This document shows positions 8,701 through 16,945 of a DNA stretch of 64,000 nucleotides, one piece after another. This stretch comes from Candidatus Wallbacteria bacterium (GTDB taxonomy: Bacteria; Muiribacteriota; UBA6191; JACPRK01), in the NCBI GenBank assembly GCA_016213845.1, contig JACQZN010000111.1:1-64000 (forward strand), written 5' to 3'. Numbering within the stretch: position 1 is the stretch's first letter; each line of letters starts with the position of its first letter. The translations under genes and the position numbers were made by a program. A model generated the notes under the pieces. It had not been told where the DNA came from. It did no database searches and worked only from the letters and a program-made list of their open reading frames with translations.

Positions 8701-8815
8701 TAATCTCCACCGGCGCCCCAACGATCCTGGATGGCGTCGCTCCTGTGGCCTGCCCATCTGCCAACAGAAAGAAGGCCAGGAAGCAAACAAGCGCGGTCGG
8801 CACTCGGCCAATCAT
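5735..8815 (-). CDS. Secreted-looking Kelch-repeat fibre protein
   Basis: 1026 residues. An apparent Sec signal peptide (MIGRVPTALVCFLAFFLLADG) is followed by three or four fibre repeats (about 60-260) of the form H..GGSD.LP....TAGL.KLA.. DPRLSDSRTP, shared with the next two upstream genes. Residues about 280-920 carry at least seven Kelch-type blades, marked by LFGG, DTWEWDG and NWTARSPANSPP. Kelch propellers bind proteins or glycans, so this could be the receptor-binding tip. The C-terminus is Gly/Ser-rich beta. The signal peptide is odd for a tail fibre. Confidence 0.8.
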   Translation of the reverse strand: MIGRVPTALVCFLAFFLLADGQATGATPSRIVGAPVEIIERATTQKTGVVRFAENGVASAGRAVMSTDTRLVGAGYVTHAARHMLLGPDALSPTSVTTAGLAQFALNGEASVGRAVMATDSRLSNSRTPTAHQSSHQIGGSDALPAASSGTAGLVKLAPSGAVSPTYAVEADDPRLSDSRTPMSHQSSHRIGGSDQLPAGDTSVAGLLKLAADGEASASKALASNDSRLSGGNVTPHAGTHRIDGSDSIGPSTALTSGLESAHDKGLFDKVVSEIGGQPVNPPPARYAAHLAYASQLSGTILYGGASALALFGPGTTAGATGYRQDTWKWDGREWTFLGDLPRNRISAGLVYDTRRGMHVLWSGGDTAANSFSDTWELDAAGGWKRRSPVYPAPVTGSILAGAYDPVRKTALTIAVSPAPHPPEGPVIRTWEYDGSDWKPINASFRPSWNGFSRTYAMAGSPSGTYLLTMGYFQTAELWKLSGGVWAKLWPKTWPQDPVTGQPPEPVCWNVGPGGQSIGALAWSPQRGRLVAMGGSTNGGTANLATWEWNPSAENSATANGWGYVVDPLNPSVCVGSSAPDMPNVNFTAGKAVFDDSRNKLVFFVNTDGTATNPVLTYDGVWTVLSLSGSPPARAEAMADYDPAVGRMLVFGGYGYDGNSLNDTWALIGSTWSRPNTANAPPATIGGMMVAGPDGLPLLFGGYSGWVNDQNQTWKYAPGGGGWTQLAPAASPSARRFGAMATDTARSRTVLFGGREGLGPGYLDDTWEWDGTNWTARSPANSPPGRTDSVLSFDPVRSEIVLFGGSNSTGTLGDTWTWDGTNWTARSPANSPPVRSRSTMTWDQATQRVTLFGGLGVSGRINDTWEWNGTDWSQKNPTVQPIAREYARAAYDELNRQLVLFGGTTDSISGNILGDTWMWDGFVWSQDGIATHVRASFLSVFQTLRLAKGANCPLAVATFDSGEVFVSNANVSANTLGLPFLLTPGGTPGIPYVYSVTSGSGITVRSTAGGADASTIGVIFIEPASP

Positions 8816-8825
8816 CGTGTCAGGC

Positions 8826-10421
8826 TTACCAAGTCCACCAGTGGTCGACGTTGTTGCCCGTGATGCGCATGGAGCCGTAGGTGGCCGAGATTTGCATACT
8901 CGTTCCGCTGTCGAGTTGAGTACCCCCCTGGCCCTGAATCGTCACCGGGTTGGCGCCCGCGTCTCCACCGATATGCTTGACAATGAACTGAGACCCTACA
9001 GGCAAGCTTGCCACCGGAGGTAGCGTGACCGTGACCGGGTTCGATGTGGTGTCAACCAGACAGAAGAGCTGGGTCGTCAGCGTAATGTCCGAGGTCGTCG
9101 AAGCCATGTTCTGTGGACGAGCCAACGCCGCTGCCTGAGTTCCGCTCATGAGGCCGGCCGCCCCCCCCGCTACCGCCAGGGGGATCGGGTCGCTGCCCGT
9201 GCCGATGTGCGAGCTGCCGTGAGTCGTCGGGGTTCGTGAGTCGGACAGCCGTGGATCGGTGGCCTCTACGGCATAGGTTGCCGACGCAGCACCTGAGTCC
9301 GCGAGAATTGCTAGTCCTCGGGTGGTCGTGCTGGCTGCCGGCAGCGCATCCGAGCCACCAACGCGATGGCTGGCTTCGTGTGCCGTAGGCGCCCGCGCGT
9401 TAGAGAGCCTACTGTCGTTCGACGCTGCCGCCTTGGCCGAGTTGCTTTCAGCGTCGGCCGCGAGTTGGAGCAGGCCGGCTTGCGCGGCCGAACCGCTCTG
9501 TACAGGATCGGAGCCGCCAGGCGCGTGCGTCGAGGCATGTGCTGTAGGCGTCCGTGCATCGGAGAGACGGGAATCGTTGGCGGCCGGCGCCTTCGTGCCG
9601 CTTGATTCTCCGTCGGTAGCCAACGCAACCAGGCCAGGAGTACTGGTGTCAGCCGCAGGTAGAGCGTCTCCACCTCCGATGCGATGGCTCAATTGATGAA
9701 CAGTGGGAGCTCTGGAATCGCTCAGACGGCTGTCGTTGGCAGCCGGCACCTTCGCCGAATTGCTCTCTCCGTCGCCGGCCAGTTGCGCCAGTCCTGCTGT
9801 CGCTGTCGTGGCCGCAGGCAGGGGGTCGAGCCCGCCCAGTTGATGCGTGGCGCCATGCACAGTCGGCGTTCTCGAATCCGACAGTCGCGGGTCGTTGGCC
9901 TCTACGGCGTACGTCGGGGATGTCGCTCCTGCGGGTGAGAACTGCGCAAGACCGGCGGTGCTCGTGCTCGAGCGCGGCATCGCATCCGATCCGTTCAGAC
10001 GGTGTGTCTCTTGGTGCGCCGTCGGCGTACGGGCGTTGTTGAGCCGCAAGTCGTCGGCGGCTACCGCATATGTCGGGCTCACCGCGCCTGAGGGAGCGAA
10101 TCTGGCCAAGCCGGCCGTGCTCGTCGATGCCGCCCCGACGCTGTCGGTGCCACCGACTTTGTGCGTGTCAGAGTGCGCGATCGGGGAAGCCCCGATGAAC
10201 TTCTTCCACACGCCCGCTTGCCACGTGCCAGGACCGTCGATCTTGTCCCAGATGAAAGCGCGGTCCTTCGGGGTGAGCAGGGACCTGTCCCGCTCCTGGA
10301 GGTACACGCCGGGCGAGGGCAATCCGCTGCCCGGTCCGAAGACGGGTGAGGCGGCTTGGCTCGGCCACGCTCCGACCACGAGGGCGAGGGCAATCAGCCC
10401 CCACATTGAACGACGATGCAT
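8826..10421 (-). CDS. Tail-fibre repeat protein with signal peptide
   Basis: 531 residues. A classical signal peptide (MHRRSMWGLIALALVVGAW, cleavage near SQA/AS) precedes at least seven fibre repeats of about 45 residues containing H..GGSD.LP.A...TAGL and NDSRLSDSRTPTAH. The C-terminal 110 residues form a separate beta domain ending VDHWWTW. The repeats match those of the genes on both sides. The ATG has GGAGGAGAGG upstream. The protein is likely part of the host-recognition fibre; export is unexplained. Confidence 0.8.
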   Translation of the reverse strand: MHRRSMWGLIALALVVGAWPSQAASPVFGPGSGLPSPGVYLQERDRSLLTPKDRAFIWDKIDGPGTWQAGVWKKFIGASPIAHSDTHKVGGTDSVGAASTSTAGLARFAPSGAVSPTYAVAADDLRLNNARTPTAHQETHRLNGSDAMPRSSTSTAGLAQFSPAGATSPTYAVEANDPRLSDSRTPTVHGATHQLGGLDPLPAATTATAGLAQLAGDGESNSAKVPAANDSRLSDSRAPTVHQLSHRIGGGDALPAADTSTPGLVALATDGESSGTKAPAANDSRLSDARTPTAHASTHAPGGSDPVQSGSAAQAGLLQLAADAESNSAKAAASNDSRLSNARAPTAHEASHRVGGSDALPAASTTTRGLAILADSGAASATYAVEATDPRLSDSRTPTTHGSSHIGTGSDPIPLAVAGGAAGLMSGTQAAALARPQNMASTTSDITLTTQLFCLVDTTSNPVTVTLPPVASLPVGSQFIVKHIGGDAGANPVTIQGQGGTQLDSGTSMQISATYGSMRITGNNVDHWWTW

Positions 10422-10476
10422 CTGCCTCTCCTCCGCGCACGTGGCGCCTCACGTCCAAGTAGCGTTGACGCCGCTG

Positions 10477-10483
10477 AATACGA
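10477..10483 (-). promoter_or_regulatory. TCGTATT motif, putative late promoter
   Basis: CTCGTATTCAGCGGCG lies in the 78-base gap before the fibre gene whose ATG is at 10421, 55 bases from that start. It is one of the copies of the gap-restricted motif described in the findings; the flank CAGCGGCG resembles the copies at 44632 and 49174. Confidence 0.55.
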
Positions 10484-10499
10484 GCGAGGAGGGGGAGAA

Positions 10500-12503
10500 C
10501 TACTTGATGTAGCCGAGTTGGATGACGCCGACGTACTGCGTGCCGCTGACGGACCAGAGATCAAATCGACCGCTCGAATCGCATGGCACGAACACCGTGT
10601 CGCTGTGGGACGAGTCGCCGGTGAAGACCAAGTAGGCCGTCCCACCGTAGGATGCGGCCTTGATGTTCACTGGATCACTGGTGGCGATCAACTTCAGCCA
10701 AGCGATCTTCGGTACGTCTCCTCCGGCCAGGTTGAGCGTCACCGTCTGAGCGCTGACACTGGTAACCGTCACGGACCCGTGATCGTAGTTGCGCCATACC
10801 CAGGACGCTCCTCCAGTGACTCCGAGCCTTGGATCGTCGGCCTCCACGGCGTAGGTCGGGCTTACGGCGCCGGCGGGGGCGAGCTTGACCAGGCCCGCCG
10901 TCCCGCTACTCGCTGCCGGCAGCGCGTCCGAGCCACCGATCTGGTGGCTCGACTGATGCGCCGTCGGGGTGCGGCTGTTCGACAGCCTCGAATCGTTGGC
11001 GGCCGCGGCCTTGCTCGAGCTGCTCTCGCCATCGGTGGCGAGTTGCAGCGTGCCCTGTCCAGATGTCGAACCTGACGCAACAGTGAACGTGGCTGTCACG
11101 CCATTCACGGTGGCCTCAACGCCTGGCCCTACGACGTTGATCACTTTGACATTCAGCGGTACGTCCTGGATCGTTCCCTCGTCCTGGATGGTGATCCCGC
11201 GCGTCAGCCGAGTATCGTTGCCTTGCACGCACGTGCCAGCCAAGGCGCCGCCGTCGGCGGCCAACTTGGCCAGGCCATAGGTGGAAGTTGAAGCGGTTGC
11301 GAGCGGATCGGTGCCGCCTTCCTGTAGGTGCGTGCTGGCATGCGCCGTCGGCGTGCGGCTGTTGGAGAGGCGGCTATCATTGGCCTGGACCGGCTTGAGC
11401 GCCGCACTCTGCCCATCGGTAGCGAAGGCCGGGCACAGCCCTGGCGTGATGGTGTTCGCCTCCGGGATCGGGTCCGATCCGGCTGACAAGTGGGTGTCGC
11501 TGTGGACGATCGGGGCTCGCGCGTTGGACAACCGGCTGTCGTTCGCCGCCACGGCCTTGCTCGAGCTGCTCTCGCCATCGGTGGCGAGCGTAGCCAGGCC
11601 CGCCGTCCCGGTACTGGCTGCTGGCAGTTGGTCCGAGCCACCGATGCGGTGGCTCGACTGATGCGCCGTCGGTGTGCGGCTGTTCGACAGCCTTGGATCA
11701 TCGGCCTCGACGGCGTAGGTCGGGCTGACGGCGCCGGAGGGGGCAAGCTTGACCAGGCCTGCCGTCCCGCTGCTCGCCGCCGGCAGCGCGTCCGAGCCAC
11801 CAATCTGGTGGCTCGACTGGTGAGGAGCCGGCTCGCCGCCACCACCGACACCGCCACTGATGGTCGCTGTCAGGTGACCCGATCCGTCGTCGGTCAGCGC
11901 CACGCCAGCGCCGGTGAAGGCGATGGTGTCTGCGTGCAGGAGTATGACGGCTCCCGTGCCGTCCTGGACTGTAACGCTGCCGAGACGCGCGTCGTTGCCC
12001 TCGCAGAAGGTGGCGGCAGCGGTCCCGAAGGTCGGCGAGATCGCGATGGTTCCACTGGCGCCAAAGCTGATGGCTGGACCGAACGTGAACGAAGAGCCGA
12101 CGAGGCCGATAGTGTTAGCGCCTGCGGCAGCCATCCCCACGCCCGTCCCGAGGTTGACATCGAGCGCGAGGCCGTTGTAGCGGAGACCGAGACCGAGCGG
12201 TATAGGATCGTCGTTCGGGTCGCTGTGGGTCGAGCCGTGGGCCCAGTTCGAGATGGTGGAGCGAGGCTGGGTGCCGGTGTGGTTCGCGCGGTTCAGGAAG
12301 GTCGCGCTGATCGCGTCGGTGAGCAGATGGCCGTCCGACTGCGTCACGAACTTGTTACCCGAGCCGGGCGTCCCAGAGGAACCAACGAGCGCCGCTTTCT
12401 CGCCCGCCGTCGGCATGTACTGCTGGTTCATGTGCAGGGATTGACCAAAGGCCGCCGCGGTCACCAGGTGCCAGCAAAGCCAGAAGGGCGTCAGAGTCTT
12501 CAT
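10500..12503 (-). CDS. Tail-fibre repeat protein
   Basis: 667 residues starting MKTLTPFWLCWHL, a weak signal-like N-terminus ending near AFGQS. Two blocks of fibre repeats (about 220-400 and 500-600) share near-identical DNA with the neighbouring fibre genes. The C-terminus (SGRFDLWSVSGTQYVGVIQLGYIK) is related to the last residues of the protein at 13074-14354, suggesting a shared trimerisation or tip domain. The start overlaps the upstream stop as ATGA; the much longer open reading upstream is a shadow of the next gene. Confidence 0.8.
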   Translation of the reverse strand: MKTLTPFWLCWHLVTAAAFGQSLHMNQQYMPTAGEKAALVGSSGTPGSGNKFVTQSDGHLLTDAISATFLNRANHTGTQPRSTISNWAHGSTHSDPNDDPIPLGLGLRYNGLALDVNLGTGVGMAAAGANTIGLVGSSFTFGPAISFGASGTIAISPTFGTAAATFCEGNDARLGSVTVQDGTGAVILLHADTIAFTGAGVALTDDGSGHLTATISGGVGGGGEPAPHQSSHQIGGSDALPAASSGTAGLVKLAPSGAVSPTYAVEADDPRLSNSRTPTAHQSSHRIGGSDQLPAASTGTAGLATLATDGESSSSKAVAANDSRLSNARAPIVHSDTHLSAGSDPIPEANTITPGLCPAFATDGQSAALKPVQANDSRLSNSRTPTAHASTHLQEGGTDPLATASTSTYGLAKLAADGGALAGTCVQGNDTRLTRGITIQDEGTIQDVPLNVKVINVVGPGVEATVNGVTATFTVASGSTSGQGTLQLATDGESSSSKAAAANDSRLSNSRTPTAHQSSHQIGGSDALPAASSGTAGLVKLAPAGAVSPTYAVEADDPRLGVTGGASWVWRNYDHGSVTVTSVSAQTVTLNLAGGDVPKIAWLKLIATSDPVNIKAASYGGTAYLVFTGDSSHSDTVFVPCDSSGRFDLWSVSGTQYVGVIQLGYIK

Positions 12504-13072
12504 GTGGTGAGCCTCGCGAAACGCAGCCTTGCATCCCAGAGATGGACCGGCCCGGAGAAGCCGTCGCTGAACCGCTCGATCTTGAGCGCGACCATCGTTG
12601 AGAGTGCGGGCACCGTCAGCGGGATCGACACTTCCTGCTGGAGACCTTCCGCTACGACCGTCACGTCCTGGTTGACGACTACCGGTGTTGCCGCCGACGG
12701 CCGCTGGCCAGCTTGCACCGGGATCGCCGTCGCGCGCAGTGTCGCTGGTGTACCGCTCCCAGCGCCGAAGGACAGACGCAGCACGAGTTGCAGAGGGACG
12801 GCCAGATTGCCCCCCGTTCTCACCGGCCACTTTGCCCACAGCCGCGTCGTGAGGGTCGCTGGCAGCACTGTAGCGCCGACGAGCCCGTCGACCATGGTGT
12901 TCGGGTCGTCGACGGAGACCGTCGCCGGGTCGATGTAGAGCGTCAGCGGGTCGTCGTCGAGGGCGATTCCGGCCAGGACCGTGTCGAGCTTCGTCCAGTT
13001 GGCGTTGACGGGCACGTCCCACGGGTCCAGCCCGGGATCCGGCACGTTGAGGCCCAGGTTCGGCGTGACCAT
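12500..13072 (-). CDS. Tail-associated protein, possible fibre adaptor
   Basis: 190 residues. The N-terminus MVTPNLGLNVPDPGLDPWDVPVN resembles the start of many phage tail-fibre or receptor-binding proteins (…NLGL..P..GD..W...VN.NW..LD). The remainder is a beta-rich domain of unknown role. It lies between baseplate and fibre genes and is coupled to the fibre gene by ATGA, so a fibre attachment function is plausible. Confidence 0.6.
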   Translation of the reverse strand: MVTPNLGLNVPDPGLDPWDVPVNANWTKLDTVLAGIALDDDPLTLYIDPATVSVDDPNTMVDGLVGATVLPATLTTRLWAKWPVRTGGNLAVPLQLVLRLSFGAGSGTPATLRATAIPVQAGQRPSAATPVVVNQDVTVVAEGLQQEVSIPLTVPALSTMVALKIERFSDGFSGPVHLWDARLRFARLTT

Positions 13073-13073
13073 C

Positions 13074-14354
13074 TCACTTCAGGTAGCCGAGTCTGGCTAC
13101 GGCAGTTTGCAAGTTCCCCGATCCTGACATGATGGCTTCGAGGTCGAACTTGCCGGAGCCGTCACACTCGATGATTGCTAGAACACTGCCACCCGTTGTT
13201 CCATCCAGCCCACCGCCGACGGAGTGGTTTCCGTACCAAGTTCGCACCCTCGCATCGCCCGTCTTCGCACCCTTCATCTCCCCGTAAATGGTTCCACCCG
13301 CCGCCGCGTACAGTGTCCAATCGATCCGGAGCACGGCGAACTTGGCCAGGGCATTCGCTTGGAAAGTGCGAGAAGCGACGCTCCCACTCTGAAGCGTCCA
13401 CGCGGTCCCTCCGCCAAAGGGAACGATCGCCGCGAGATAGTCCCAGACGAAGATGTCCCCCAGAGAGGCGCTCGCGGGCATCACCTGCGCGTAGTCGACT
13501 CCTAGCTGTCCCGACACGTACGCAAGGCCGCCGCCGGGGATGATGTCGGTGGTGACCGTGACGGGACCCGACACGGGCGTCTTCCCGCCGTTGATGAGCG
13601 CACCGTTGCCGGCGCCAATGCTCGTGACGCGCTGGTCGAGTGGGGCACTCCGAACGTCGGTTGGCCACGGCGGCGTGAACGCCGGCTTTCCGGGCGGCTG
13701 GTACGGGCCCGCGGCGCCGGTGGGCGTCGACGTCACCGTGTCGAAGATGAGCACCCCCGCATCGGACAGGCTCGTGACGTTCGGAGGCAGGTACACGACC
13801 GCGATGGCAACGTAGCCGTCATACCCTGACGGATCCGGCAGTGTTGGAGACGCGGCTGCGGCCCCGTGGACTACCTTTCCATCGAAGGCGGCCAAGTTGT
13901 AGCGCGTGTTCGTGTTCTGGAGCGGGAAGGTCTTCGGCTGCACGGTGTCGTTGACGAACCGCTTCGACTTCGAAGTGCTCTGCGCCGACAAGTGCCGCAC
14001 CGCCACCAGCACGTAGCGCGGGTTCGTCCCGTCGGCCGCCTGGCCGTTGCCGAATTCCAGGCTGTTGTTACCGCCGTGCGTGCCCGCGAGGATGTGCGCA
14101 AAGGCGTTGGACTCCAGATCGATCGGCAGGTTTGGCGTTCCGCCCTGGAAGGCGAATCCCGGTGCGGCAATCTGCAGATGCTGCGGCGTTGCCACGCGCA
14201 CGGTCGCCGTGAACCCCTTCACGATCTTGTAGCCGGAGAAGAGCGCCTGATCGCTGATCCGGCAGATGGCTTCGATGGGCAGGCGTCCGGTCTCCTCGAG
14301 CCCCTCTTGGTCGCCCATCCGCTTGTTTTCCCAGCGCTCACTTTCGATGCTCAT
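13074..14354 (-). CDS. Tail/baseplate structural protein
   Basis: 426 residues, rich in Gly, Thr, Ser and beta-type sequence with no membrane segment. The N-terminal 140 residues look like a baseplate-attachment domain. The C-terminal segment (CDGSGKFDLEAIMSGSGNL) is related to the C-terminus of the fibre protein at 10500-12503. GGGAGAAG lies 8 bases before the ATG. No specific family was recognised. The 66-base gap before it holds no motif. Confidence 0.65.
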   Translation of the reverse strand: MSIESERWENKRMGDQEGLEETGRLPIEAICRISDQALFSGYKIVKGFTATVRVATPQHLQIAAPGFAFQGGTPNLPIDLESNAFAHILAGTHGGNNSLEFGNGQAADGTNPRYVLVAVRHLSAQSTSKSKRFVNDTVQPKTFPLQNTNTRYNLAAFDGKVVHGAAAASPTLPDPSGYDGYVAIAVVYLPPNVTSLSDAGVLIFDTVTSTPTGAAGPYQPPGKPAFTPPWPTDVRSAPLDQRVTSIGAGNGALINGGKTPVSGPVTVTTDIIPGGGLAYVSGQLGVDYAQVMPASASLGDIFVWDYLAAIVPFGGGTAWTLQSGSVASRTFQANALAKFAVLRIDWTLYAAAGGTIYGEMKGAKTGDARVRTWYGNHSVGGGLDGTTGGSVLAIIECDGSGKFDLEAIMSGSGNLQTAVARLGYLK

Positions 14355-14420
14355 CTGCTAGACTTCTCCCTGTTCCTCCGGCCTGTCTCGAGGGGGCGGA
14401 TTGAAACCAACAAACGCTGG

Positions 14421-15410
14421 TCATCCCAGCACAATTCCTTGGATCTCGGTGTTCATGGGCCGGAAGAGCGGCTGCGTGCCGGCGGCCTTGTTCTGACGCA
14501 CGAGTTCCTTCACTTCCCGGCTCGCATTGGCCCTGCGCCAGCTCGCCAGGTCGTAGACGAAGGCGTTCTGATGCGCTTCGTCGAAGTACTCGGGATGGTC
14601 GGAATCGTCGAGTTGCACGAAGATCCCGACATCGAGTCGGGTCGTCGTATCCGAGTCCTCAAGTGGCAGCGCATACGCATCGCTGAATACGAACCCGGCC
14701 GCGAAGGTGTCGAACGCGGGCACGTAGACAGCGAACTGGTAGGGCCAGAGGCCGAGCTGCTCATTGAAGGCGTCGAAGCGGCCGTCGGTGATGTACGCAT
14801 CGGCCAGGATCGCGAGCGGACACACTTCGGGCACGGCCGCGTGATCCACCGTGCCGTCGTCGGAGACGATCAGCACCACATCGGGACCGTCCGCGGGATC
14901 GGTCAGCACAACCCAGCCGCTGTCAGCAGTGAAGGGCCGCTCGTACTCGATGATGGTGACCTCGGCCTCGCGTTCCGGGTAGAAGGGCCGTATCCGCGCA
15001 AGAAGCGCGGCTTTCGTGACGCGCGGCGCGAAGGCTTCGTTGACAATCCGGAGCAGGAACAGGTCATCGTTCTCGCCATCCCGGCGCCAGACATTCAGGA
15101 AGCTGCCCCAGATGTCGAGGTAGGTCCCCTCGGCCGTCAGGAGCTGCGCCTGACGGGCACCGCGTTCGAGGATTTGAAGGAGCCCCTCCTTCCCCTGATA
15201 CTTCGGACAGGCCGTGTTTCGGCAACCCGGCCCCTGATAGTTGCTGATCAGGTTGAGCGCGCAGCGGGCACCGTCGTCGCGCGGGCACTGGCCGCAGTGC
15301 TCCCGGTCGATGGCGCGTAGGAGCGCATGCAGGCCGCCCTCGCGAACGGGCTTGAAGACGTTTTGCGGGACGCGGCCGAGGAAGCGCTGGAAGCTGTTCT
15401 CGCTGCTCAC
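14421..15410 (-). CDS. Baseplate wedge/tail protein downstream of gpJ
   Basis: 329 residues. Position directly after the baseplate J gene, with ATGA overlap, matches the gpI-type tail proteins of P2-like phages. A Cys-rich insert (about 37-68: CGQCPRDDGARC and C..TACP) may bind zinc or iron. The segment GTYLDIWGSFLNVWRR.GE.DDLFLLRI is typical of the LDxxGxxxGxxR region of such wedge proteins. It most likely links baseplate and fibres. Confidence 0.65.
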   Translation of the reverse strand: MSSENSFQRFLGRVPQNVFKPVREGGLHALLRAIDREHCGQCPRDDGARCALNLISNYQGPGCRNTACPKYQGKEGLLQILERGARQAQLLTAEGTYLDIWGSFLNVWRRDGENDDLFLLRIVNEAFAPRVTKAALLARIRPFYPEREAEVTIIEYERPFTADSGWVVLTDPADGPDVVLIVSDDGTVDHAAVPEVCPLAILADAYITDGRFDAFNEQLGLWPYQFAVYVPAFDTFAAGFVFSDAYALPLEDSDTTTRLDVGIFVQLDDSDHPEYFDEAHQNAFVYDLASWRRANASREVKELVRQNKAAGTQPLFRPMNTEIQGIVLG

Positions 15411-16945
15411 GGAACCGGCGCCTCGGTGATGGTCACGTTGCCGGCCCGGAGAATCTGCCGCGGGGCGATCACGCGGTCGACAGTTGGAGTCGAGACCTTG
15501 GCATCGACGACAGCGCCGTCGCCGACGTTCATGAGGATCTGGACCAGCTTCGCGATCGGCACGTCCTGCCCGAGCCGGCAGGCTTGCAAGAAGTTGTAGA
15601 TGGCGTCACGGCAGTCGGCGAGCGTTTGCGCCCGGTCGAATACCTTGACGGTGTCGAGCGTGACCTCGGCGACCACGTCCTGCACCGCCAGGATTGGAGC
15701 CTTCACTTCCGCCCGGATGCCGCACGCGCGCACGTCCTCCAGTCCAGCTACGATGTCGGTCTTCATCGTGTCGGGAAGCTGTCCGGTGCCGTCGTGCGCG
15801 ATCAGATCGGCGTAGCCGCGGCCTGGCGGAAGCGACAGGAAGTTGACCTGGGGAATCACGGGGCTTGCCGTGGCGGTCACTCGATACCGCAGCCAGAAAA
15901 GCCGATGCCCGTTGACGGAAGGGATCTCGACCGTGCGCCAGTCAGCTGGCAGCGGGTAGGTGAGGTTCCCGTCGATCGTGAAGCCGTTCGAACCGTCGAT
16001 CGTGCCTGCGAGCGTCGCCCACGCGGCACCGTTCCAGTATTCCCAGACGCCGGTGATGCCGGACGACGCGACGATCAGGTGGATGTTGACGCCATCGAAG
16101 AGATCGATGTTGCCAATGAAGATTGCCGTCTGCAGCCCCGAGGGCGAAACGAAGATCGGGAACGCCGCGTCATCGGGATCGCGCGCGGTTGCCGAGCGAT
16201 CGGTGTAGGTGCCGGCCACCGACCCGGCGGAGAGGTTGAGGCTGTCGCCGACGAGGCAAGTGACTTCCGGGTCCTCGATGGCCAGTGCCTCGAAGACGAA
16301 CGGGTTGGATCTGACCGCCGCCCACTCCAGCGCCCCCCGTGTGGCCTTGGAGAGACTGGCGATGTACTTCTGGAAGCGGAACTTGCGGTCGGAGTCCGTC
16401 TCCTCTGCACGCCCGGTGCCGAACGCGCCCGGGTTGGTGACGGCCTCGACGCCTTGGATCGTCGACGGGATCTCCGTGATGGCCGCTGCGTCGACATTGC
16501 CGGTCGTTCCCGGGATCAGCGCTTCGACGGACACATCGACGTAGGTCGCCCCAGTGGTGAGCGTGGCCGCCAGACGTGTTCTAAACTGCACCGCCGGCGA
16601 GGTTGCGCTTCGGGGGCGCTGCACGATGGCCCCCGCGGGAATCGAGTAGTTCTGTGGCGAGGCCGTCGCACGTGAGAAGCGCACGAGCCCGATCGCGGGT
16701 TGCGCCGGAAGCCGATAGAAATTGAAGGGCGTGAAGAGCGACTCCTGCTGCGCGCGGTCGAGGGCGAGCTTCCCGCGGAGCGTGATGTCCTCCATCTCGA
16801 CGCCAAAGGCCTCGAAGATCGATCGCACGACGCCGCCGATGTTGTAGTCGCTGATCTTCGTGGTCGCGCCCGAGCAGTAGTCGACCATCGACTGCGTCAG
16901 TTCCTCGGCGGTTCTCTGAAGTTCCGGGACGGCCGGTTCAGCCAC
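15407..16945 (-). CDS. Baseplate J-like protein
   Basis: 512 residues with typical baseplate J (Mu gp47 / P2 gpJ / T4 gp6) features: N-terminal helical region on residues 10-70, beta segments with Y.IPAGAIVQ, and the conserved core GTTGNVDAAAIT and ETDSDRKFRFQKYIASLSKATRGALEWAA around 165-215. A roughly 140-residue insertion (about 240-370, with FDGVNIHLIVASS and WEYWNGAAW) resembles a carbohydrate-binding-like beta domain. It forms the wedge ring of the baseplate. It overlaps the upstream gene by 8 bases. Confidence 0.88.
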   Translation of the reverse strand: MAEPAVPELQRTAEELTQSMVDYCSGATTKISDYNIGGVVRSIFEAFGVEMEDITLRGKLALDRAQQESLFTPFNFYRLPAQPAIGLVRFSRATASPQNYSIPAGAIVQRPRSATSPAVQFRTRLAATLTTGATYVDVSVEALIPGTTGNVDAAAITEIPSTIQGVEAVTNPGAFGTGRAEETDSDRKFRFQKYIASLSKATRGALEWAAVRSNPFVFEALAIEDPEVTCLVGDSLNLSAGSVAGTYTDRSATARDPDDAAFPIFVSPSGLQTAIFIGNIDLFDGVNIHLIVASSGITGVWEYWNGAAWATLAGTIDGSNGFTIDGNLTYPLPADWRTVEIPSVNGHRLFWLRYRVTATASPVIPQVNFLSLPPGRGYADLIAHDGTGQLPDTMKTDIVAGLEDVRACGIRAEVKAPILAVQDVVAEVTLDTVKVFDRAQTLADCRDAIYNFLQACRLGQDVPIAKLVQILMNVGDGAVVDAKVSTPTVDRVIAPRQILRAGNVTITEAPVP

